From the NCBI GenBank assembly GCA_035517655.1, contig DATIYJ010000052.1, positions 1 through 48,339 of the forward strand: a DNA stretch of 48,339 nucleotides, in the 5' to 3' direction. Of this stretch, positions 16,373-24,772 are shown piece by piece (position 1 is the stretch's first letter; every line of letters starts with the position of its first letter). This DNA comes from Nitrospiria bacterium (GTDB lineage Bacteria > Nitrospirota > Nitrospiria > JACQBZ01). The notes beneath the pieces were generated by a model. It ran no database searches. It was not told the origin of the DNA and saw nothing but the letters and a program-made list of their open reading frames with translations. The position numbers and the translations under genes were made by a program.

Positions 16373-17524
16373 ATGAACGCGCCGTTTTCGCTTTATCTTC
16401 ATTTTCCATACTGCTGGAGCAAGTGCCACTATTGCGCCTTCAACTCGGTGCGGTACGACAAGCCCCAGAGCCTTCGCTTTCTCTCGGCCCTGAAAAAGGA
16501 GATCGCGCGGTACGGCGGTCGGACCGGGGTCCGGGATCGCCGCCTGATCACCCTATACATGGGGGGCGGGACGCCGTCCATCTTTAACGCCGATCAAATT
16601 TTGGAGGTGCTGGACTGTAGCCGCCGTCATTTTAATTTTGCGGACGACATCGAGGTCACGATGGAGGCCAATCCCGGCACGGTCGATCTCGAAAAATTAA
16701 CGGCGCTGAAAAGCGGAGGAGTCCATCGCTTGAGTCTCGGTGTGCAGTCCTTCCGGGACGGCGAGCTGACGAGGCTCGGCCGCGCGCACGGCCCGCGGGT
16801 CGCCCGGGAAGCCTACGGGACGGCCCGGGAGGCCGGGTTTGATAATGTGAACCTCGATTTCATGTACGCACTTCCGGACCAGCGGCTGGAAGATTGGGAC
16901 CGGACGCTGGACGAGGCGATCGGCATCGGGCCGGAGCATCTGTCGGCCTATGCCCTGACGATCGAGGAGGGGACGCGGTTCGGGGCGGATTATGACCGGG
17001 GTCTTCTGGTGTTGCCCGACGAGGAACGGCAGGTGCGGTTTGACGAGTGGACTCACGCCAAGCTTGCCGATGCGGGATACGTCCGGTATGAGGTCTCGAA
17101 CTACGCCCGGTCCGGTCACGCCTGTCGCCACAATCTGGGGTACTGGAGCCAGCGGGAGTATCTCGGGCTCGGCCCCGGGGCCCACTCTTATTTCGACGGC
17201 CGGCGGTTCTCGAAAACGGAGGATATCGACGCCTACATTCATGACGTCGACGCCGGCGGGGAGGCGATCGAGGAATCCGAGGCGATCGATCCGACGCAAG
17301 CCGGCCGGGAGGCGCTGATTTTCGGACTGCGGAAAGCGGAGGGGGTCCGTCTCGACGAGATCCGGAATCAATATCCCGTGACCGATCCCGTACGACTTCA
17401 ACAAACGTTCGATCAATGGAGCCGTGACGACCTGGTCGTTCTGGATCCCCCGCGCATCCGGCTTTCGTCCAAGGGACTGGGTCTTTGGGACCGGATCGCG
17501 GAAGAGATCACCGCCGTTCTTTAA
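16373..17524 (+). CDS. hemW: HemW-like radical SAM protein (haem chaperone)
   Basis: 383 aa. Radical SAM cluster motif C-X3-C-X2-C at Cys14, Cys18 and Cys21 (YCWSKCHYC) for the [4Fe-4S] cluster. MGGGTPSIF, MEANPGTVD and GVQSFRDGEL follow. YEVSNYARSGHACRHNLGYW is characteristic of HemW rather than HemN, which has extra N-terminal sequence and an additional Cys. HemW inserts haem into target proteins; it was long annotated as oxygen-independent coproporphyrinogen oxidase. It sits just upstream of the haem-rich cytochrome b/c complex, which fits. The start at 16373 is indicated by the leaderless promoter. Confidence 0.88.
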   Translation: MNAPFSLYLHFPYCWSKCHYCAFNSVRYDKPQSLRFLSALKKEIARYGGRTGVRDRRLITLYMGGGTPSIFNADQILEVLDCSRRHFNFADDIEVTMEANPGTVDLEKLTALKSGGVHRLSLGVQSFRDGELTRLGRAHGPRVAREAYGTAREAGFDNVNLDFMYALPDQRLEDWDRTLDEAIGIGPEHLSAYALTIEEGTRFGADYDRGLLVLPDEERQVRFDEWTHAKLADAGYVRYEVSNYARSGHACRHNLGYWSQREYLGLGPGAHSYFDGRRFSKTEDIDAYIHDVDAGGEAIEESEAIDPTQAGREALIFGLRKAEGVRLDEIRNQYPVTDPVRLQQTFDQWSRDDLVVLDPPRIRLSSKGLGLWDRIAEEITAVL

Positions 17525-17617
17525 GTCCGATTTCGAAAATCGTGATCGGCCGTTCTTGATTTCCGGAAGACGTGTCGGTGCACTACGCACCATTTAAACC
17601 CTCGTGAGATCGCCGGG

Positions 17618-18112
17618 ATGGAACGTCGGACTTTTCTCGTTCGCGTGACGGGATTCATCATGGGTATGATCGGCCTGGTCCTCGCGATCCCCCTGGTCGG
17701 CTATGTGATTTCGCCGGCCTTTCGTCGAAGCGTTCAGGATTGGGCCGAGGCCGGCCGTCTGGACGACTTGACGGTCGGAGTCCCGCGGGAACTCTCGTAT
17801 GTCGTGACGCTCCGCGACGGGTGGTTGGATGCCACGGCCACGAAATCGGTATGGGCGGTCCGACAGCCGGACGGGGCCGTCACGGTCTTTTCCCCCCTTT
17901 GCACCCATCTTGGATGCGGCTACCACTGGGACTCCGGCGATCGGGAATTCAAGTGTCCCTGCCACGGCAGCGTCTTTGACATCACCGGCAAGGTCGTCGG
18001 CGGCCCGGCCCCCCGGCCCCTGGACCGCCTGCCCGTCAAAGTGGAAGACGGACGCCTGTTCGTCATCAATAAGGAGTTCAAGGCCGGAACGCCTCAGCAG
18101 GTTGAGTTGTGA
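17618..18112 (+). CDS. petA: Rieske [2Fe-2S] subunit of a cytochrome bc/b6f-type complex
   Basis: 164 aa. N-terminal membrane anchor about 10-32 (RVTGFIMGMIGLVLAIPLVG), preceded by RR at residues 3-4, so Tat export is possible. Cluster ligands are CTHLGC at 95-100 and CPCHGS at 113-118 (two Cys, two His); GGPAPRPLDRLPV closes the Rieske fold. It moves electrons from quinol to a c-type cytochrome at the outer face of the inner membrane. The stop overlaps the start region of cytochrome b by the GTGA at 18109-18112, so the two subunits are translationally coupled. Confidence 0.93.
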   Translation: MERRTFLVRVTGFIMGMIGLVLAIPLVGYVISPAFRRSVQDWAEAGRLDDLTVGVPRELSYVVTLRDGWLDATATKSVWAVRQPDGAVTVFSPLCTHLGCGYHWDSGDREFKCPCHGSVFDITGKVVGGPAPRPLDRLPVKVEDGRLFVINKEFKAGTPQQVEL

Positions 18113-18114
18113 CG

Positions 18115-19467
18115 ATGTTTCGAACCATCCACGATTGGCTGGACCGGCGCTTGAGGCTCCGGCCCATCGAGGAAATGCTCCTGAGCGAGCCGATTCCCGG
18201 CGGCACAAGCTGGGTGTACGTCTTCGGAAGCGCCACCCTTTTTCTTTTCTTCCTTCAACTCCTGACCGGGATGTTCCTGGCGATATATTACGCGCCGACG
18301 CCCGATCACGCCTACGACAGCATCCGGTTCATCATGACGTCGGTTTCGTTCGGCCCCTTTGTGAGAGGGCTGCACCATTGGGGGGCCAGCGCCATGGTGG
18401 TGGCCATCGGGCTTCACATGCTGCAGGTCTATCTGTACGGGGCTTACAAGCCCCCCCGGGAAGCGATGTGGATGGTCGGGGTCGTGTTGTTCCTGCTCGT
18501 GCTGGCCTTTGCCTTCAGCGGTTACCTCCTGCCGTGGGATCAGAAGGCGTACTGGGCGACGCAGATCGGGATCAACATGGTCGGCACCGTTCCGTGGATC
18601 GGCGATGCCCTCGTCCGGATCGTCCGTGGAGGGGACCATCTGGGAGCCCTGACCCTGACCCGTTTTTTCGCTCTTCACATTCTCTTCCTGCCCCTCATGA
18701 CGCTCGCCTTGATCGCGCTCCATCTGTTTATTCTGAGGCGGGTCGGTCCGGCCGGTTTGTTTGAAGAAAAAAGGGCCGTCGGTAAAAATAAGTCCGTTCG
18801 GACGGAGCGGAGGCGCCGGCCCGCGAGCGAGCCGTTCTACCCGAGGCAGGTCTTCATGGATGCCGTCGTGATGGGCGTCGTCTTCCTGATCGTCTCGGCC
18901 ATGGCGATCGGCGTTTCTTTTCCCCTGGCCGACAAGGCCAACCCGTCGGACACCAGCTTCAAGCCGATCCCGGAATGGTACTTTCTGTTCTACTACCAGG
19001 GGCTCAAGTACGTTCACGGTCCGCTGGAACCCTTGGCCACATGGATTCTGCCCGGGGTGATCTATGCGGTCCTGATGTTCCTGCCGTTCCTCGATCGAAA
19101 TCCGGCGCGCAACCCCGTCCGCCGGCCGACGGCGATCCTCATCGGTGTTTTGTTCCTGGCCGGGGTGTTCGGCCTGATGACCGTTTCGCTGGAGGAGATC
19201 TATGCCGTTCCGACGACGGATCCGTCGGTGACGAGGGGCCGGGAGTTATACGCCAAGCTTCCCTGTGTCGGCTGTCATCGGATTCATGGGTCGGGAGGCG
19301 CCGTGGGACCGGATCTTTCCTTTGAAGGGAAGGCCCGGGATCGGGATTGGCTGGTCCGTCATTTCAAAGATCCACGGGCGGTGTCGCCGGGATCGATCAT
19401 GCCGGCCTTTCCCCTGACCCCGTCCGAACTGGACGATCTGACGAATTACATATTGAGCCTCAAATGA
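18115..19467 (+). CDS. Cytochrome b fused to a C-terminal cytochrome c domain
   Basis: 450 aa from ATG 18115 (a GTG at 18109 is possible). The N-terminal half holds haem ligands His87, His101, His188 and His203. The last pair is 15 apart, as in cytochrome b6 (14 in mitochondrial-type cytochrome b). The C-terminal half includes the quinol-site PEWY at 286-289. A charged linker (about 215-240) joins them where b6f complexes have separate proteins. From about 365 a mono-haem cytochrome c follows: CVGCH at 384-388 and axial Met429 in SIMPAF. With the Rieske protein this is a two-gene quinol:cytochrome c oxidoreductase. The hydrophobic helices and both domains look intact, with no sign of a frameshift. 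Confidence 0.93.
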   Translation: MFRTIHDWLDRRLRLRPIEEMLLSEPIPGGTSWVYVFGSATLFLFFLQLLTGMFLAIYYAPTPDHAYDSIRFIMTSVSFGPFVRGLHHWGASAMVVAIGLHMLQVYLYGAYKPPREAMWMVGVVLFLLVLAFAFSGYLLPWDQKAYWATQIGINMVGTVPWIGDALVRIVRGGDHLGALTLTRFFALHILFLPLMTLALIALHLFILRRVGPAGLFEEKRAVGKNKSVRTERRRRPASEPFYPRQVFMDAVVMGVVFLIVSAMAIGVSFPLADKANPSDTSFKPIPEWYFLFYYQGLKYVHGPLEPLATWILPGVIYAVLMFLPFLDRNPARNPVRRPTAILIGVLFLAGVFGLMTVSLEEIYAVPTTDPSVTRGRELYAKLPCVGCHRIHGSGGAVGPDLSFEGKARDRDWLVRHFKDPRAVSPGSIMPAFPLTPSELDDLTNYILSLK

Positions 19468-19482
19468 GACGTAAATTATCCG

Positions 19483-20535
19483 ATGGAATACAAAGACTAC
19501 TATAAAATCTTGGGCGTGGCCAAGAACGCCTCGGAGTCGGAGATCAAAAAGGCCTACCGGAAGTTGGCCCGGGAGTTCCACCCGGACCTAAACCCGGGGA
19601 ACAAATCGGCCGAGGAACGCTTCAAGGAGATCAACGAGGCCAACGAGGTTTTGAGCGATCCCGAGAAGCGCCGGAAGTATGACGAACTCGGCTCGCATTG
19701 GGAGCAGATTCAAAGAGACCGCGATTACGCGCGACGGTACGCGCGCCCCGGATTCGAGGGGCCGCCGGAGGATTTCGACCTCGGCGATTTCTTCACGACG
19801 TTTTTCGGAGACCGGATGTCCGGTTTCGGCCCCGGGCCGTTCGCCGCAGGCCCCCATCCGGGCGCGGATCTGCAGTCGGAAATCGGTCTGTCCCTGGAAG
19901 AACTTCATCGGGGCTCCCGTAAATCGTTGAATCTCTCCGTGACTGAAACCTGCCCGACGTGCCATGGCCAGGGCATGATCATGACCTCTGCGTACAGCCA
20001 GGGGAAGAGACAGGTCGTGACCTCGGCGCAGCCGTGCGGAACCTGCCTAGGCCAAGGGCAGATCCGAACACAACGGGAGGTCCAAGTCAAGATTCCCAAG
20101 GGGGTGAAAGAAGGGTCGAAAATCCGGCTCGTCGGCCTGGGGGATAAAGGGAGCCAGGGCGGCCCGGCGGGCGATCTCTACCTGGTGGTCAAGGTTCTGC
20201 CCCATCGGCTTTTCCATCTCGATGGATACGATCTGGAAGCGGAACTGCCCGTTTGGGCGGACGAGGCCGCCTTGGGGGCCCAGATCAAGGTTCCAACGCT
20301 GGATCAAAAAGTGCTTTTGAAGGTCCCGCCCGGCAGCCAGTCGGGGCAGCGTCTTCGTTTGAGGGGAAAGGGGCTGGAGAAGCCGCGAGGGGAAGGAGCG
20401 GGCGATTTGCATTACAAGATACGGATCATGATTCCGGACCGGATCAACGCGAAGGAACGGGAGCTCTTCAACGAACTGCGCCGCTTGAGGATCGAGCGCG
20501 GAGACGAAAATAAAATCCGGGACCGGCTGGGGTGA
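19483..20535 (+). CDS. DnaJ/CbpA-type co-chaperone with half zinc finger
   Basis: 350 aa. J domain 1-70 with HPD at 33-35, which stimulates DnaK ATPase. A G/F-rich linker (90-125) includes [13 protein letters not shown]. Two CxxCxGxG motifs only, CPTCHGQG 157-164 and CGTCLGQG 185-192, form one zinc site where DnaJ has two, so it lies between DnaJ and CbpA. The two C-terminal peptide-binding domains ([21 protein letters not shown] onward) are complete. The start lies 15 bp after cytochrome b and 3 bp before the MerR-type gene, so the pair is an operon. No grpE or dnaK is near. Confidence 0.88.
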   Translation: MEYKDYYKILGVAKNASESEIKKAYRKLAREFHPDLNPGNKSAEERFKEINEANEVLSDPEKRRKYDELGSHWEQIQRDRDYARRYARPGFEGPPEDFDLGDFFTTFFGDRMSGFGPGPFAAGPHPGADLQSEIGLSLEELHRGSRKSLNLSVTETCPTCHGQGMIMTSAYSQGKRQVVTSAQPCGTCLGQGQIRTQREVQVKIPKGVKEGSKIRLVGLGDKGSQGGPAGDLYLVVKVLPHRLFHLDGYDLEAELPVWADEAALGAQIKVPTLDQKVLLKVPPGSQSGQRLRLRGKGLEKPRGEGAGDLHYKIRIMIPDRINAKERELFNELRRLRIERGDENKIRDRLG

Positions 20536-20538
20536 ACG

Positions 20539-20850
20539 ATGCCTAAGAGACGCGGGAAAGGACAGCGAGCGGTTCAACGGTACGTGACGATCTCGACCGT
20601 CTGCGAAGTTTATCGGTTGCGGCCGCGGACGCTTTGGACCTATGAACGGAGGGGACTGATCCGTCATGAAGAGGGGGTGCTGGAGGACGGTCGCAGAACC
20701 GTCCTATATGGCGATCGCGATCTCCGGCGGATCCGGATGATCTGTTCATTAACGCGGGATCTTGGAGTGAACCTGGCCGGAATCGAGGTGATCCTGCGTC
20801 TTTTGGATCGTTTCGAAAAGGGGTTTTCCGCGGGGCCGGATGACTATTGA
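20539..20850 (+). CDS. HspR/CbpM-like MerR-family regulator
   Basis: 103 aa with a MerR-type helix-turn-helix (TISTVCEVYRLRPRTLWTYERRGLI) and the region LYGDRDLRRIRMICSLTRDLGVNLAGIEVIL, which matches HspR (Y..DL.RI..I..LT.DLGVNLAG). HspR represses heat-shock operons at HAIR sites and needs DnaK. CbpM instead binds CbpA and blocks it. Its place 3 bp after the DnaJ-like gene fits either. I found no HAIR site nearby. The 3' end overlaps the convergent response regulator gene by 7 bp. Confidence 0.75.
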   Translation: MPKRRGKGQRAVQRYVTISTVCEVYRLRPRTLWTYERRGLIRHEEGVLEDGRRTVLYGDRDLRRIRMICSLTRDLGVNLAGIEVILRLLDRFEKGFSAGPDDY

Positions 20851-22358
20851 TGACGGAAAAAATCCGGTCCGACTTTTTGCAGCAGGCCCTCAAACGCTTT
20901 GACCACATCCGGATCAAACTGCGGCCCGGCATATTTTTGGAGTTCGCCGGACAGCTTGGCGATCGGCTGCGCTTTTCGGTAGGGGCGGTCGGACGTCATG
21001 GCATCGATCGTATCCGCGACCATCAGGATGCGCGCCCCCAAGGGGATCCGTTCGCGCGGGAGACCGTTCGGGTATCCTTTCCCGTTGCATTGTTCGTGAT
21101 GGTGGAGAACAATCATGAGGATGTTCTCGGAGAGCCCCACCGCGTTTAGAATTTTAACCGCGTTGGCGGGATGCGCCTTCATCACTTCAAATTCGTCTTT
21201 CGTCAGACGGTCCTTTTTCAGAAGAATATCCTCGCTGCTTCCGATTTTCCCGATGTCATGAAGGATTCCGGCGATCTCGATCTCGTCGATCTCGTTCGCC
21301 GTTAATCCCATCTCCTGAGCCAGCGCCGCGGCATACCTCGAAACATTTTCGGAATGACCCGAGGTGTAACTGTCCTTCAACTCGATGGTGGCCACGAGTG
21401 ACCGGATCGTCTTGACATAGCTTTGGTGAAGCTCCTGATAGAGCTGGGCGTTCTCGATCGCGGCCGAAGCCTGGCCGGCCAGGAGCGTGACCAGCTCCAG
21501 ATCGCTTTCGGTAAACGGTCCGGAGCCGGGGTTGTTTTTTGAGATGTTCAGCACCCCGATCAGCCGTTCGTGCGTCGCAGGCGGACGGGTCAGGGATGAA
21601 ATCCGTGTGTACCCTCTTCCGATGAGGGGGACCGAAACCGAGAAGAGAATCCCGGTGTCTTCGAGAACGTTCGCCAACCCCGGATTTTGTTGAACGCCTC
21701 CCTGGATGACCAGCGGTTTTCTTGTCTCGGCGACCACGCCTGCCACTCCCTGACCGAGCTTCTTGGTCATCTTGGAAGGAACGACCACGGCAAACCCGGA
21801 GTGGGATTTCACCTGCAGTTCCTGGCGGGATTCGTCAAACAACATCAGCGAAGCGCGGTCGGCCTTCGTTTCAATGCGGGCACTCTCGGAGACTTCTCTG
21901 AAAAGATGATCCAAGTCGGTGGTCACCAGCCGCCGGTTGATTTCAAACAGGGGCATGAGGGATCGGAGGCGAATGTTCTCGTTGATGAGCCGATTTTTTT
22001 CCGTGGCGTGGCGGACGGCGGCGAGCAGTTCCTCCATCGTGAACGGTTTAATGACAAAGCCGAGCGTGCCGAGTTTGAGCGACTCGATTGCCATGTTCAC
22101 GGTGCCGTGACCGGTGATCACGACAATGGCGATTCCCTGGTCGTGCTTTTTGGCGGCGTCGATCAACTCGAGGCCGCTCATTCCGCGCATCCGGATGTCC
22201 GTCAACAGCAGGTCAAACGGTTCCTCATGAAAGATCTGAAGCGCCTGCAATCCGTTGGAAGCGGTTTTGACGCGGTATCCTTCTTTCGTCAGGACACGGG
22301 TGCAGAGTTCTACGATTGTCGGCTCGTCGTCTACGACCAGGACTTTTTCTTGCGGCAT
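20844..22358 (-). CDS. Response regulator with GAF and HD-GYP domains
   Basis: 504 aa. Receiver domain (1-120) with phosphoacceptor Asp54; GAF domain about 140-305; HD-GYP about 315-500 with His367-Asp368 and the variant GKGYP at 426-430. HD-GYP proteins hydrolyse cyclic di-GMP to GMP or pGpG; the metal-binding residues GHSENVS and LHDIGKIG are present, so activity is plausible. NGKGYPNGL replaces the usual DGxGYPDGL, a common variant. The gene follows the histidine kinase by 13 bp in the same direction, so it is probably the cognate partner. The Phe/Leu-rich receiver helices look intact. Confidence 0.9.
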   Translation of the reverse strand: MPQEKVLVVDDEPTIVELCTRVLTKEGYRVKTASNGLQALQIFHEEPFDLLLTDIRMRGMSGLELIDAAKKHDQGIAIVVITGHGTVNMAIESLKLGTLGFVIKPFTMEELLAAVRHATEKNRLINENIRLRSLMPLFEINRRLVTTDLDHLFREVSESARIETKADRASLMLFDESRQELQVKSHSGFAVVVPSKMTKKLGQGVAGVVAETRKPLVIQGGVQQNPGLANVLEDTGILFSVSVPLIGRGYTRISSLTRPPATHERLIGVLNISKNNPGSGPFTESDLELVTLLAGQASAAIENAQLYQELHQSYVKTIRSLVATIELKDSYTSGHSENVSRYAAALAQEMGLTANEIDEIEIAGILHDIGKIGSSEDILLKKDRLTKDEFEVMKAHPANAVKILNAVGLSENILMIVLHHHEQCNGKGYPNGLPRERIPLGARILMVADTIDAMTSDRPYRKAQPIAKLSGELQKYAGPQFDPDVVKAFEGLLQKVGPDFFRHQ

Positions 22359-22371
22359 CGTGGTGTCATGT

Positions 22372-24606
22372 TTAATTGTGGAGAACGGCCTCTTCCTTCA
22401 CGGGAAGCTTGATGACAAACGTCGTCCCTGTACCCAGTTCGCTGAAGACCTCGATCCGGCCGCCGTGGCGTTCGATGATTCCGTAACTCACGGCCAGGCC
22501 CAAACCGGTTCCCATGCCTTCTTTCGTCGTAAAGAAAGGATCAAAAATCTTGGGGATGTGCTCTTTGTCAATACCCTCACCCGTATCCTGGAATCGCATC
22601 TCGATCGTCTTCCGTGAAAACACGGGGTCGTTTTCAGCGAACGTCCTTTGAGGCGATAGACCATCGAGGCCGTGAGCCAAGGTCGTTACAGTCAATGTTC
22701 CGCCTTTCGGCATGGCGTCAAACGCGTTTTTCAAAAGGTTGATGAAAACCTGTTTCATTTGATCTCCGTCGACAATGAGCGGCGGCAGATCCGATCCGTA
22801 TTCCTCATTCAATACGATATTGGAAATCTCGGCTTGATGGCGAAGCAGGTTCAACGTCTTCTGAATCAGTAGATTGATGTCGATCAGTTCTTTTTTGATC
22901 CCCCGTTTCCGGGCAAAATCCAGCAAGTTTCTCACAATGTCCCGCGACCGCATCGCTTCGCTTTCAATGATTTTCAAATCCTTCTTGTGAGGATTATGTT
23001 CGTCCATGTCGTCGAGCATGAGAGCCGTAAACCCCAAAATGCTCGTGAGGGGATTGTTAATTTCGTGCGCCACGTTGGTGGCCAATTCCCCGATGGAAGC
23101 CAACTTGGCCGATTGGATCAATTGCTGTGTTTGGCTTCCTTTGAGTTCCTCCATTTGCTGCTGGAGGGTCTTGTACAGACGAGCATTCTCGATCGACACG
23201 CCGGCCTGCCGCGCGATGATCTCCAGCAATTTTAGGTCTGCCGGAAAGAAACTGTTTCCCGATCGCTTGTGGCCCAAAAGGATCAGTCCGCATAATTGGT
23301 CCTTGGTAAAAATGGGCACGGCAATGGCGATGTGAAGATCTTTCATGGCCGAGAACAGGTTCGCCCTTGTCCCTTCGTCGATTGACACGATCATGTGGGT
23401 TGTTTCGATCAACTCTTCCTGAAGAAGGACTTCCCTTTTCGTGGGCATCTTCAGATAATGCACCGGAGAGTCGGAGGCATAGTACTGGATCAGAGGATGA
23501 TTCTTAAGAAACGGGATCGCCTCCACGGCACCTTCTCCATTGGTGGCCACCGACAATTCTTCCGAATCGGTCATGACCGCTAGAATGGCATGATCCGTTC
23601 GGAATGCCTCACAGAGTTGTTGGGTGATGCTTTTAAGAAGACTGTCCAAATCTTTAACCATGCTAAAGGTTTCGCTCAACTCGCCCAACAGGCGCTGAGG
23701 GTCCAGTTCTCCTCTGAAAAAGATCTTTTCGGTCGTTCTCTGAAATGATTTTTTCAAAGGTTCGAAACCCAAGGCGATCAGGAGAGAACCGATCACGAGG
23801 CTGGTCATATAGCCCGTTTTGTCTTGAAAAAACCTCTGAGCAAGAAGGATCAGCATCGTATAAAGCACCAGTGTGCTGACCAAGAGAAGGGAGTACACAA
23901 TTGTGCGGCTCAGGATGAGGCGGATGTCCATCAAGCGGTGTTTAATGATCGCGTAGGAAATGAAGCCGATCATGAACAGTGAAAAATGGGGGCCCAGCCA
24001 CATCAGGCTCGTGTCCCCGATCCAGGGAAGCCATAGGTTGAAGTAGCTGCCGAACATCGCCGCGATACCGGTTCCGGCTACCACATAACGGATCTGGGTT
24101 CTCTGTCGCCCTGAAGACTTACGATATCGGGTCAGGAGATGGAGAAAACCCCATCCCATGAGGAGAGAAAAGCCGATGGTGTAAAAAAGGTAGCTGGACC
24201 TGATAAAAACAACCTGCACCTCGTGGCCCGTTCGTGTAAAGGATTGAATCAGAAGGTTTGGCATGAACAGGCCTGCCGATACCAGAATCGGAAAGCCGAT
24301 GCTTAATAACCTGGCCGGCAGGACTGAAGAGGCGATGGCCGTCGGGCTCGGGAAGATTCTTGCAAATTGAAAAAAGAATGTCGCGATAAAGGCACCCGCA
24401 ACGTAGGTAAAGTAAAACCAAACGAGGGAGGAGGGATTATTTTCAAGCGTAAACATTCCATGGCCGAACGCCCATGCGGCTACCGAAAGCACCGCAGCCG
24501 CGTAAGAACGCGTGATGGGGTTCTTCCCGCCGCGACTGTAGACAATGAGGGAAAGGGTTAGATTGAGCGCGGCGGTTACGAATAGTATGATCGTTTTCGT
24601 TTCCAA
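22372..24606 (-). CDS. Multi-pass membrane histidine kinase with GAF domain
   Basis: 744 aa. About nine hydrophobic segments fill residues 5-285, resembling the 7TM-type histidine kinase N-terminus. A GAF-like domain (about 310-470) and coiled segment (LQQQMEELKGSQTQQLI) follow, then HisKA with His514 in NVAHEINNPLTSILGF and a C-terminal HATPase with LKNAFDAMPKGG, DTGEGI and GTGLGLAVSYG. It senses an unknown signal in the membrane. Start is TTG 24606 with AGGA (24616-24619) 9 nt away; the ATG at 24616 is in another frame. Probably cotranscribed with the HD-GYP regulator. Confidence 0.88.
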   Translation of the reverse strand: METKTIILFVTAALNLTLSLIVYSRGGKNPITRSYAAAVLSVAAWAFGHGMFTLENNPSSLVWFYFTYVAGAFIATFFFQFARIFPSPTAIASSVLPARLLSIGFPILVSAGLFMPNLLIQSFTRTGHEVQVVFIRSSYLFYTIGFSLLMGWGFLHLLTRYRKSSGRQRTQIRYVVAGTGIAAMFGSYFNLWLPWIGDTSLMWLGPHFSLFMIGFISYAIIKHRLMDIRLILSRTIVYSLLLVSTLVLYTMLILLAQRFFQDKTGYMTSLVIGSLLIALGFEPLKKSFQRTTEKIFFRGELDPQRLLGELSETFSMVKDLDSLLKSITQQLCEAFRTDHAILAVMTDSEELSVATNGEGAVEAIPFLKNHPLIQYYASDSPVHYLKMPTKREVLLQEELIETTHMIVSIDEGTRANLFSAMKDLHIAIAVPIFTKDQLCGLILLGHKRSGNSFFPADLKLLEIIARQAGVSIENARLYKTLQQQMEELKGSQTQQLIQSAKLASIGELATNVAHEINNPLTSILGFTALMLDDMDEHNPHKKDLKIIESEAMRSRDIVRNLLDFARKRGIKKELIDINLLIQKTLNLLRHQAEISNIVLNEEYGSDLPPLIVDGDQMKQVFINLLKNAFDAMPKGGTLTVTTLAHGLDGLSPQRTFAENDPVFSRKTIEMRFQDTGEGIDKEHIPKIFDPFFTTKEGMGTGLGLAVSYGIIERHGGRIEVFSELGTGTTFVIKLPVKEEAVLHN

Positions 24607-24664
24607 GGGGTTCCATCCTGTTCAGGAAAAAACGAAAACAGCCTCTCAAGCTTCAACAATTTTA

Positions 24665-24673
24665 ATCATATCA
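24665..24673 (-). promoter_or_regulatory. Extended -10 element for the kinase operon
   Basis: TGA-TATGAT on the minus strand (24673-24665). The -35 region is poor. It is divergent from the promoter of the acyl-ACP reductase-like gene. Confidence 0.4.
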
Positions 24674-24711
24674 CAAAGAAGCCTGTTTGAGTAGAACGAG
24701 GCGTCGTGATG

Positions 24712-24739
24712 TTGACATTGTGAAGATACATTGTACACT
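24712..24739 (+). promoter_or_regulatory. Promoter TTGACA-16-TACACT
   Basis: TTGACA 24712-24717 and TACACT 24734-24739. Transcription would begin near 24746, downstream of the frame's TTG at 24731, which makes ATG 24773 the true start. Confidence 0.55.
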
Positions 24740-24772
24740 TATAAAAAGACGTTCACTTGGGTTCCATTGGAT

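Noticed and set aside
19449-19462. TTGAGCCTCAA as a HAIR site for the HspR-like protein
   Set aside because: Lies inside cytochrome b and lacks the CTTGAGT-N7-ACTCAAG form.
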